Source: Litoribaculum gwangyangense (GTDB lineage: Bacteria > Bacteroidota > Bacteroidia > Flavobacteriales > Flavobacteriaceae). Taken from it: a stretch of DNA of 64,000 bases. The stretch is from assembly GCF_039543505.1 (NCBI RefSeq), contig NZ_BAABJW010000001.1, positions 186,001-250,000 of the forward strand, read 5' to 3'. Both the position numbers and the translations under genes were made by a program. The notes beneath the pieces were generated by a model, which searched no databases, had not been told where the DNA came from, and worked only from the letters and a program-made list of their open reading frames with translations. This document shows positions 34,689 through 42,035 of this stretch, piece by piece. Each line of letters opens with the position of its first letter. Position 1 is the stretch's first letter.

Positions 34689-35921
34689 TTAACCATTTCT
34701 TAAAGCTATTATAGGCTTTATTTTTGATGCTTTTTTTGCTGGAACAAACCCAGCAATAGTACCAGCTATTATAAGTACTATGGTAGCCGAAAATAAAAGT
34801 GAGGAACTAACACTGGGATCAGTTATAAAATATCGTTCTAAACTTGAACCTATACTTTCTAAAATACCAACACCAATCAATAGCCCCAAATATCCAGTAA
34901 TGGTGGTTATCAAAATAGATTCCAATAATATAATAGAAACTATAGATTTAGGTGATGCTCCTAATGCTTTTCGAATCCCTATTTCTTTAGTGCGCTCTTT
35001 TACAATAAAAATCATAATATTACTTATCCCTAAAATACCAGCGATTAGTGTACCAAAGCCTATAATAGGTATAAGTGCCCCTAAACCAGACGATATATTA
35101 TCAAGCCTTTTCTTTGCCGTAAGAACCTGATTGCCAATTCTTACACCGCGTTGATCATTCGGCGCTACATCAAATCTATTTTTCAATTTAATAGTCATTT
35201 CCTCTACCAAAGCTAAAGCTTGATCTACAGTTAAATTAGGGTTATAGGTTAAAGAAATATCTCCAATATCATCTTTTCCTAGATAAAGCCTTTGAATTGT
35301 TGTATATGGTAAATATATAACACGTTCTTGACTATCTCCCCCTCCATCTGAGTAAACCCCTACCACCTTATACTGAACACCTTCTAAATCAATATATTTG
35401 CCTACTGCTGATTCTTTTAAGTATAAGTCTTCCTCAACAAGACGACCAATAACACAAATTTTTTCCTTATTATTTACATCTTTTAAGCTTAGAAAGCGAC
35501 CATTTTTAATCTCTGCTTTTTCAATATATTGATAGTCTGGAGCCACACCAGTAACTGTATAACCTCCTTTTTGTTTTTTGTAACTAACTTGATAGTTTCT
35601 TGATATTTTTGGCGACATATATTGTATATCCTCACCAAATTCTTTTTCTAAATAATCTAAATCCTTATTTGAAGGTCTTACTTGTCTTCCAATTTTAAGC
35701 CCTTTATAAGGCTTTGATGTGGTACCGAATCTTACAGTAATCGCATTTTCGGCTGTTCTAATAAAGAACTTCTCAAATGTGTTCTCTAGACCGTTGGCGA
35801 TACCAAAAAGAATAGTAAACAACATGATAGCAAATGCCACGGTAAAACCAGAGAGCAATGCTCTTGTTTTATTTTTATTAATACTTTGGAATATCTCTCT
35901 CCAAAGGTCTAAATCAAACAT
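34689..35921 (-). CDS. MacB/FtsX-type ABC transporter permease (first)
   Basis: A 410-residue paralogue of the following gene with the same architecture and signature IVKERTKEIGIRKALGASP. Its start overlaps the ATPase stop by 8 nt and its stop abuts the next permease. It has two FtsX-like segments and a MacB periplasmic core domain. Confidence 0.93.
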   Translation of the reverse strand: MFDLDLWREIFQSINKNKTRALLSGFTVAFAIMLFTILFGIANGLENTFEKFFIRTAENAITVRFGTTSKPYKGLKIGRQVRPSNKDLDYLEKEFGEDIQYMSPKISRNYQVSYKKQKGGYTVTGVAPDYQYIEKAEIKNGRFLSLKDVNNKEKICVIGRLVEEDLYLKESAVGKYIDLEGVQYKVVGVYSDGGGDSQERVIYLPYTTIQRLYLGKDDIGDISLTYNPNLTVDQALALVEEMTIKLKNRFDVAPNDQRGVRIGNQVLTAKKRLDNISSGLGALIPIIGFGTLIAGILGISNIMIFIVKERTKEIGIRKALGASPKSIVSIILLESILITTITGYLGLLIGVGILESIGSSLERYFITDPSVSSSLLFSATIVLIIAGTIAGFVPAKKASKIKPIIALRNG

Positions 35922-36615
35922 ATTGTTCTGCCCTTACTTGGTTTATCTTGGTATCTTCTAAGATGATTCCATCGCGTAATCTTACAATACGCTTACACAT
36001 ATTGGCAATATCTTCCTCATGTGTTACCATCAAAATAGTTTTCCCTTCGTCATTCAATTGCTGAATAAAAGCCATTATTTCGTAGGATGTAGTGGTATCT
36101 AACGCTCCTGTTGGCTCATCGGCTAACAATAATTTTGGATTTGCTGCCAGAGCTCTTGCTATGGCAACGCGTTGGTTTTGACCTCCCGAAAGTTCTTTAG
36201 GTAAATGTTTAGCCCAATCTCTTAAACCAACTTTTTCTAAATGAAATAACGCTAATTCTTGTCTTTCTTTACGTTTCATCCCTTGATAATACAATGGAAG
36301 CGCCACATTTTCAAGAGCTGTTTTATAATTAATGAGATTAAAAGATTGAAAAATGAACCCTAAAAATTTATTTCTATAAACTGCTGCTTTTTTTTCAGTT
36401 AAATTCTTAATAAGCAACCCATCTAAAATATAATCACCTGAATCGGCTTCATCCAACATCCCAATTATATTAAGTAATGTAGATTTCCCCGAACCTGAAG
36501 ACCCCATAATAGCTACCATTTCTCCTTCTTCAACTGAAAGGTCAATGCCTTTCAACACATGCAAACTGGAATCTCCTATCGGATAGGATTTATGAAGCTT
36601 ATTTATTTTAAGCAT
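35914..36615 (-). CDS. ABC transporter ATP-binding protein (LolD/MacB type)
   Basis: I choose the start at 36615 (233 residues, MLKINKLHKSYPIG). It has Walker A GSSGSGKST, signature ELSGGQNQRVAIARAL, Walker B LLADEPTGALD and the H-loop VTHEE. This subtype powers MacAB/Lol-like mechanotransmission systems. It is the first gene of the ATPase-permease-permease-MacA-TolC-tsaB operon. No full TAnnTTTG promoter was found in the 80-nt gap upstream; only TAGTCTTG with poor spacing. Confidence 0.93.
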   Translation of the reverse strand: MLKINKLHKSYPIGDSSLHVLKGIDLSVEEGEMVAIMGSSGSGKSTLLNIIGMLDEADSGDYILDGLLIKNLTEKKAAVYRNKFLGFIFQSFNLINYKTALENVALPLYYQGMKRKERQELALFHLEKVGLRDWAKHLPKELSGGQNQRVAIARALAANPKLLLADEPTGALDTTTSYEIMAFIQQLNDEGKTILMVTHEEDIANMCKRIVRLRDGIILEDTKINQVRAEQYV

Positions 36616-36698
36616 TTTTATATTTTTTAGCAAGACTAAAAGCCTTACAATTAGACTAACATAACAAACGAATGTTACAAAATAAATTAATGGTTACA

Positions 36699-36917
36699 TC
36701 ACTTTTTTAAGTGACTATATTTTCTGTACATAAAGATTCCTAACCCACCTATTAGTAGGTAAGGAATAGCCATTAAATAAACGATACCATCGTTTATACC
36801 TTCAGCAGCAGATTGCCCCTCTTCACTTTCTAAAACCGCCCGACACATAGCGCATTGGGCATTACTCTGTATAAAAAAGAGAAAATAAAGGAGAAAAAAG
36901 ATTATTTTTCGTTTCAT
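36699..36917 (-). CDS. Small exported CxxC membrane protein in the oxidase-assembly operon
   Basis: I choose the start at 36917 (72 residues). The longer frame overlaps the previous gene and reads poorly. It has a signal-like helix (residues 5-20, ending SNAQ), immediately followed by a CAMC motif (Cys22, Cys25), a short polar stretch, and a second helix (46-62) with a basic tail. It starts 2 nt before the preceding stop ends, in line with translational coupling to the DUF420 gene. Function is not known. The position next to SCO and DUF420 suggests a part in metal or heme handling for oxidase assembly. Confidence 0.75.
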   Translation of the reverse strand: MKRKIIFFLLYFLFFIQSNAQCAMCRAVLESEEGQSAAEGINDGIVYLMAIPYLLIGGLGIFMYRKYSHLKK

Positions 36918-36919
36918 TT

Positions 36920-37453
36920 CTAACTGTAATATGGCGAAATCATAATATAAACAATTACTCCAGTTATTGCAACATAAAGCCATAAAGGAAATGTTATTTT
37001 TGCAATTTTTTTATGTTTTTCTATATTATTGGTTATGGCCCGAACATAGGTGATTAAAACAAAGGGAATAACTGCTATAGACAATAGAATATGGCTTAAT
37101 AAAATGAAATAGTACAAATATTTTATTGGCCCTTCGCCCCCAAATTTTGTGGAGACACTTGTCATATGATACAGTACATACATAACCAAGAACAATACAG
37201 AGAGTAGAATTGCCAATTTCATAAGCCGCTCATGGGCTTTTCTGTTTCCTTTTTTAATTTGAAAAACAGCAAGTATTAAAACCAATGCCGTAATAGCATT
37301 TATGGTAGCGTAAATTGGGGGCAAAAAAACAGGGAGCTCTAAATCAATTTTAACTCCAAACAGAACTGCAACTACAATGGGAATTACTATAGATAATGCT
37401 ACAATTAGCTTATTATACTTTTTCTCGTTTAAAATATTTTGTTCGTTATTCAT
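36920..37453 (-). CDS. DUF420 family membrane protein (CtaM-like)
   Basis: A 177-residue protein with five hydrophobic helices and conserved-looking histidines near membrane ends (ERLMKLAILLSVLFLVMYVLYH, LLSHILLS). DUF420 includes CtaM of Firmicutes, which is needed to mature heme A-containing oxidase. The neighbours here (SCO, cox genes) fit that role. Whether this protein does the same job is inference. Confidence 0.85.
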   Translation of the reverse strand: MNNEQNILNEKKYNKLIVALSIVIPIVVAVLFGVKIDLELPVFLPPIYATINAITALVLILAVFQIKKGNRKAHERLMKLAILLSVLFLVMYVLYHMTSVSTKFGGEGPIKYLYYFILLSHILLSIAVIPFVLITYVRAITNNIEKHKKIAKITFPLWLYVAITGVIVYIMISPYYS

Positions 37454-37493
37454 ATTCTATTTAACCCTAAATTTAAAAGGGAAAATTAATGGT

Positions 37494-38240
37494 TTATTCT
37501 TTTAAAAGTTTTGCTATATCTTCTTTTAATATGCTTATTTCTTGTGTTTCCCCTTCGTCGTTTACTTTTTCATCTTCGGTTATAATCCCTTTATAATAAA
37601 TAATTGGATTGCCAAATTCATCTTTTCTGGAGCGTATAAATCCGTTTTTGTCTATTAATGCAAAGTTTCCTGAATGTTCAAAACCTCCTAAAACATCTTC
37701 GTTTTCTGCAGCGTAAATATAAAAACCTGCGTTCGCTAAATCATAAATAGTTCTTTTATCTCCAGTGAGTAAATGCCAATTGGGGTTTGTTATCCCATAT
37801 TTTTCAGCATATTCTTTAAGCACTTCTGGCGTATCATATTCTGGGTTTATGGTAAAAGAGGCAACTCCAAAATTTTCAAAATTCTTAAAGGTATCTTGAA
37901 TTTGAACTAAATTCAAATTCATCCTTGGGCATATAGTCGGACAGGTTGTAAAAAAGAATTCGACTATGTAAACCTTCCCTAAATAATCGTTGTTTGTGAT
38001 GGTATTCCCATCTTGATTGGTAAAACTAAAATTAGGTACTTTTCTGTTTTCACCATTGTTTTCAATAAAAACCAAATCTGAAACTGTTGCCTTTTTATCG
38101 TTGGCATAATCGCTTCTACTTTCGTTTCGAATAACATCGCCGTTTGAAATCCTATCAACAATTTTAGGAATGAAAAGAATTCCAAAAACGAGAATAATGA
38201 AAGCAATGCCTATGTAAGAATAATTAGTTTTTTTATTCAT
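37494..38240 (-). CDS. SCO family copper chaperone (Sco1/SenC)
   Basis: A 248-residue protein with an N-terminal membrane anchor (about 9-25) and a thioredoxin-fold domain. The CuA-site motif TTCPTICP has Cys100 and Cys104, and the third copper ligand is His189 (GFEHSGNF). It delivers copper to, or reduces, the CuA centre of cytochrome oxidase subunit II. Its start overlaps the previous gene by 8 nt. Confidence 0.93.
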   Translation of the reverse strand: MNKKTNYSYIGIAFIILVFGILFIPKIVDRISNGDVIRNESRSDYANDKKATVSDLVFIENNGENRKVPNFSFTNQDGNTITNNDYLGKVYIVEFFFTTCPTICPRMNLNLVQIQDTFKNFENFGVASFTINPEYDTPEVLKEYAEKYGITNPNWHLLTGDKRTIYDLANAGFYIYAAENEDVLGGFEHSGNFALIDKNGFIRSRKDEFGNPIIYYKGIITEDEKVNDEGETQEISILKEDIAKLLKE

Positions 38241-38952
38241 TATTTTCAGGTTTTAAATCGTCGGCTCTTCGGGTATCAGAGTTAAATTCCCCTTTTCGCT
38301 TTTGGCGGTATTCGGTAAATAGCACACGCAAGTCGTCGCTCATTTTATTTTTAATCTCAGCTACTTCAATACAATCGTAGGTGTATAAACGATGCAATGG
38401 TTTATTATTCTCAATCTCTCTTTCTTCTCTATCATCTAAACGACCTCGTTGGTTTAAATCTTTATCAACGATAAAAACATGATTAGTGGATAAATCCTCA
38501 CTAATTTTTGTGTTGCTTTTTAAACTATTGAAAACATTTTGAATTCTATTAGGTTCACCAAAAACAAAATGCCAAAACCTTAAATCTTCGTAGGAACTGA
38601 TTTCTGCTTTGAGTTTTTCAACTTCCTGCTCGGTACCTTTAGGCATTACAATAACTATTTGAAATTTTTTAAACCCTTTGAATTTATCATACACCAATTC
38701 TTTTAAGTTGGATGCTGTTATAATTTTTTTTAGAGGGGTTTGTCCCAAAAAACCTAAAACTGTTATGTGATCCTTTAAAATAATTTTTTCTTCTGAAAGG
38801 GAAGTGAAATCATCTAAATCTGAAACATTTTCACCTACAATATCCAATGGCGTGTAATTGTGAGTGGCTGGATATAGAAACAATAAAAATATTACCGGAA
38901 GAAAGAATAAAATTCCTAAAACAACATATCTGCTAACTTTCTTTTTATCCAT
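38233..38952 (-). CDS. Membrane-anchored protein paired with SCO
   Basis: A 239-residue protein with one N-terminal membrane segment (about 8-28) and a periplasmic domain. The pattern ITVLGFLGQTP, FQIVIVMPKG, HVFIVDKDLNQRGRLDD resembles a thioredoxin-like fold in order of strands. The redox/copper cysteines are missing; the only cysteine is near the C-terminus (TYDCIEV). It overlaps the SCO gene by 8 nt and is conserved in position with cox genes in flavobacteria as far as I recall. No function is assigned. Confidence 0.75.
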   Translation of the reverse strand: MDKKKVSRYVVLGILFFLPVIFLLFLYPATHNYTPLDIVGENVSDLDDFTSLSEEKIILKDHITVLGFLGQTPLKKIITASNLKELVYDKFKGFKKFQIVIVMPKGTEQEVEKLKAEISSYEDLRFWHFVFGEPNRIQNVFNSLKSNTKISEDLSTNHVFIVDKDLNQRGRLDDREEREIENNKPLHRLYTYDCIEVAEIKNKMSDDLRVLFTEYRQKRKGEFNSDTRRADDLKPENNE

Positions 38953-38978
38953 GTAATTGGGAGTGATTTTTCACAGTG

Positions 38979-38986
38979 CAAAAATA
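38979..38986 (-). promoter_or_regulatory. -7 box after the cox terminator
   Basis: TATTTTTG on the minus strand, formed directly from the T-run of the preceding terminator. No -33 TTG was found. It may restart transcription for the SCO/DUF420 genes. Confidence 0.4.
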
Positions 38987-39012
38987 AAAAAAGGCGGTTT
39001 AAAAACCGCCTT
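38987..39012 (-). terminator. Intrinsic terminator after cox subunit IV
   Basis: Perfect 10-bp stem AAGGCGGTTT (39012-39003 on the minus strand) with AAACCGCCTT (39000-38991), followed by a T-run into 38987. It separates the structural cox genes from the assembly genes. Confidence 0.85.
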
Positions 39013-39038
39013 AATTGTATCTATTTAACTTAATATTA

Positions 39039-39419
39039 TTAAAAATCTCTTTTGATAAATCCATCTTTATAAACCTCAAAAACATAGCCTCCTTCTTGTA
39101 GCAATATAAAGATTAAATATATAATCAAAAATACAGCAGTCCATACCACCATGCGCTTTAAACTGCTTAATTCGTCGCGCATGTGCATGAAATCCCAAGT
39201 AATGTAATAGGCTTTAACAATGGTTAAAATGATGAAAATCCAGTTCAAAATTTTCATTCCTAAAAACTTAGTCATTAAAGATTCTGGTTTATAAATACCC
39301 AAAACAACCTCTATTGCGGTAACGATACTTAAGAAGATTAAAACACCCCAAATTTTCTGGGTGTTTGATTTGAATTTTATTAACCCTCTAAATATTTCTA
39401 ATTTATGTGCGTGTGCCAT
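39039..39419 (-). CDS. Cytochrome c oxidase subunit IV family protein
   Basis: A 126-residue protein with three hydrophobic helices (about 22-42, 55-73, 90-110) and the family segment YYITWDFMHMRDE. It is the small prokaryotic subunit IV of the heme-copper oxidase. It lies 16 nt downstream of cox subunit III and ends at a strong terminator. Confidence 0.88.
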   Translation of the reverse strand: MAHAHKLEIFRGLIKFKSNTQKIWGVLIFLSIVTAIEVVLGIYKPESLMTKFLGMKILNWIFIILTIVKAYYITWDFMHMRDELSSLKRMVVWTAVFLIIYLIFILLQEGGYVFEVYKDGFIKRDF

Positions 39420-39435
39420 TTTTTATGTAATAAAA

Positions 39436-40404
39436 TTAAACTAGGTAGAAGAATGTGAATACAAATACCCAAACTAAATCTACAAAGTGCCAATATAAAC
39501 CAACTTTTTCGACCATTTCGTAACTCTTGCGTCTTTCATAAGTTCCTAAAATCACATTAAAGAAAATGATGATATTGATAACAACTCCTGAAAATACGTG
39601 AAATCCGTGGAATCCTGTTATAAAGAAAAAGAAGTCTGCAAACAATGGCGAACCATATTCGTTTACACGCAGGTTTGCACCTTCAACAACCGCTTTCCCA
39701 TTTGTTTTAACTTGCTTTAATGATTCTTCTCTTGAAAGCACAGTTTTATGACCATGCTCATCAAGTAATTGGGTTCTTACCAAAACATTTTCATGAGACT
39801 CCAAACCATGAATTACTTCCTCAACGGTGTAGGTTGGTAGTGTCCCTTCACTAACAAACCATAATCCGTTTTTGCGCTTATGAGCTGTTCTTTCTTTATG
39901 TTCAGCAACCACAAAGTCATTTAGAGCTACACGCTCTCCATCAGTATTTACAAATTGTAAAATATTTCCGCCTTTTGTTTGGATAGCACCATAATCACCT
40001 TTGATAAAGGTTGCCCATTCCCAAGCTTGTGAACCAACGAATATTAAACCACCTATGATGGTTAAAAACATGTAAATGGTTACTTTGGCTTTGTTCATGT
40101 GATGGCCAGCATCTACCGCCAAAACCATGGTGACCGAAGACATGATAAGGATAAATGTCATGAAAGCCACATAAATCATAGGAAGTTCTTGCCCGTGTAA
40201 AAAAGGTACGTGGGTAAATACCTCATCGGCAATTGGCCATGCATCAATAAATTTGAATCTTGAAAATCCGTAGGCTGCTAAAAACCCTGAGAATGTTAAA
40301 GCATCTGAAACGATGAAAAACCACATCATCATTTTACCATAACTAGCATTTAGTGGTTTGTTTCCGCCACCCCAAGTTTTACCTTCTGCTACTACTGTAC
40401 TCAT
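39436..40404 (-). CDS. Cytochrome c oxidase subunit III with long hydrophilic insertion
   Basis: A 322-residue subunit III. The helices and family motifs are clear: KMMMWFFIVSDALTFSG, HHMNKAKVTIYM, SQAWEW, and FFFITGFHGFHVFSG with the final WHFVDLVWVFVF. Between SQAWEW (about residue 130) and FADFFFF (about 255) there is a polar stretch of about 115 residues. Ordinary subunit III has only a short loop there. It is co-transcribed with a second, shorter subunit III-like gene 47 nt upstream. Confidence 0.9.
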   Translation of the reverse strand: MSTVVAEGKTWGGGNKPLNASYGKMMMWFFIVSDALTFSGFLAAYGFSRFKFIDAWPIADEVFTHVPFLHGQELPMIYVAFMTFILIMSSVTMVLAVDAGHHMNKAKVTIYMFLTIIGGLIFVGSQAWEWATFIKGDYGAIQTKGGNILQFVNTDGERVALNDFVVAEHKERTAHKRKNGLWFVSEGTLPTYTVEEVIHGLESHENVLVRTQLLDEHGHKTVLSREESLKQVKTNGKAVVEGANLRVNEYGSPLFADFFFFITGFHGFHVFSGVVINIIIFFNVILGTYERRKSYEMVEKVGLYWHFVDLVWVFVFTFFYLV

Positions 40405-40451
40405 ATATAAAGGTTGTTATTTATAAAGTTGCACAAAAATAATCAATTTAT

Positions 40452-41033
40452 TTATCTAATAAAATATAAAAACAAAAAGAGATACACCCATAGTATATCT
40501 ATGAAGTGCCAAAAAGTTACTGCAAGTTCAAAACCAAGCATTTTAGTTGGATTATACTTTTGTTTAAAATGATTATAAATTACTACTATTAAACAAATTA
40601 ACCCAACAACAACGTGCAAAATATGCACCATAGCTATTAAATAAATATAAGACATGGTCACATTACTAGTTGGTCCAGTAAAATTATAACCTAAATCTAT
40701 GATTTGTTGAAAGCCTGAAAATTGGTTGAAAATAAAAACCAATCCTAGAATTAAGGTGGCAAGTAACCATAAAGTAGTTAACGAGTTATTCCCTCTTTTT
40801 AAAGAATTTTTTGCTAAAATAAATGTAAAACTGCTTATTATAATAACTAAGGTGCTAATTATAAAAGCATTTGGTAAAACAAAATCCTTTAACCAATCGG
40901 GTCTTGAGCTACTTACTACAAAAGCACTTGTCCACCCTGCAAAAGACATAATAAGCGAGATGATACCAAACCAAAGCATCATTTTTTTGGCTCTACCATT
41001 TTTTTCTTCTAATGTACCTTGTGTTAAATCCAT
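40452..41033 (-). CDS. Heme-copper oxidase subunit III-like protein (short)
   Basis: A 193-residue five-helix subunit III of normal short length, with KKMMLWFGIISLIMSFAGW at the start, HILHVVVGL, and the closing WHFIDILWVYLFLFLY. It is a paralogue of the next gene without the insertion. It lies 2 nt after cyoE. Subunits I and II are not in this window. Confidence 0.9.
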   Translation of the reverse strand: MDLTQGTLEEKNGRAKKMMLWFGIISLIMSFAGWTSAFVVSSSRPDWLKDFVLPNAFIISTLVIIISSFTFILAKNSLKRGNNSLTTLWLLATLILGLVFIFNQFSGFQQIIDLGYNFTGPTSNVTMSYIYLIAMVHILHVVVGLICLIVVIYNHFKQKYNPTKMLGFELAVTFWHFIDILWVYLFLFLYFIR

Positions 41034-41035
41034 GA

Positions 41036-41929
41036 TTATCTGATAAATTTATCTATAACGTAAACAATTTGAACCAGTGTAATGTACGATACACTTACCA
41101 ACATTAATTGTTTGGCTGCATTTTCAGTCATTTTCTTAAACAATCTTATAGCATAATACAACATCCACAACCCAATACCAAACACCATAATTGCAGCAAA
41201 TATTGATAATTGTAATCTTCCTGTAAAACCAAAAACTGGTATGATGGAAATAATTATTGTCCAGATAGTATACATGATGGTTTGTACAGCGGTCCCTCTA
41301 TCTTGTTTTCCTGTTGGTAGCATATAAAATCCTCCTTTTTTGTAATCATCAAACAAAAACCAACCTATGGCCCAAAAGTGAGGAAATTGCCAAAAGAACT
41401 GTAATGCAAACAGAGTACCTGGTTCAATACCAAAATCATCGGTAGCTGCCACCCAACCCAACATGAATGGAATAGCTCCTGGAATGGCCCCAACAAAAAC
41501 CGCCAAGGGTGTTTTAGTTTTTAAAGGTGTGTAAACACAGGTATATAAAAATATGGAAATGGCACCAAACATAGCCGTTTGCTTATTGATGGTATATAAA
41601 ATAATAATTCCTAAAAGCGTAAATATAGAGGCAATAATAAATGCTGTTGAGACTGACATACGCCCTGCGGGAATAGGCCTATTTTTGGTTCTATCCATTA
41701 AGGCGTCTAAATCTTTTTCAATAATTTGATTGAAAGCATTGGATGCTCCTACCATAAAATAGCCGCCAAAAGCTAAAAGAATTAAAGTTTTAAAATCGAC
41801 CGCATCTACACCCAATAAATAGCCCGCAAGCGATGAAAAAACCACACTTAATGCTAATCGCATTTTGGTGATTTCTTTGAAATCTGAAATCACCGAAGGT
41901 ATTGCTAATGAAGATTTTGCGTTGCTCAA
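41036..41929 (-). CDS. cyoE: Protoheme IX farnesyltransferase (heme O synthase)
   Basis: A 297-residue UbiA-family prenyltransferase with about nine helices. The first Asp-rich site is NAFNQIIEKDLDALMDRTKNRPI (core NQIIEKDLDALMDRTKNRP) and the second is FLFDDYKKGGFYMLP. It converts heme B to heme O for the oxidase. It is first in the cox operon behind a full-consensus promoter (41996-41966). Confidence 0.96.
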   Translation of the reverse strand: MSNAKSSLAIPSVISDFKEITKMRLALSVVFSSLAGYLLGVDAVDFKTLILLAFGGYFMVGASNAFNQIIEKDLDALMDRTKNRPIPAGRMSVSTAFIIASIFTLLGIIILYTINKQTAMFGAISIFLYTCVYTPLKTKTPLAVFVGAIPGAIPFMLGWVAATDDFGIEPGTLFALQFFWQFPHFWAIGWFLFDDYKKGGFYMLPTGKQDRGTAVQTIMYTIWTIIISIIPVFGFTGRLQLSIFAAIMVFGIGLWMLYYAIRLFKKMTENAAKQLMLVSVSYITLVQIVYVIDKFIR

Positions 41930-41965
41930 TGTGTGTTTACCTTATTCGCCTTTGTTTTGCGAGTG

Positions 41966-41996
41966 CAAAGATACTTTATAATTGCATCTTGAGCAA
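41966..41996 (-). promoter_or_regulatory. Promoter of the cyoE-cox operon
   Basis: Minus strand: TTG (41996-41994), 20 nt, TATCTTTG (41973-41966), a full consensus match. Transcription would start near 41960, about 31 nt before cyoE. Confidence 0.75.
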
Positions 41997-42035
41997 TGGT
42001 TTTTACAAGTAAAATGATTTTAGTGCTCCTAGAAA

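Noticed and set aside
33447..35921. Two similar permease genes as a frameshifted single gene
   Set aside because: Each has its own N-terminal helix, periplasmic domain and C-terminal signature, so they are tandem paralogues.
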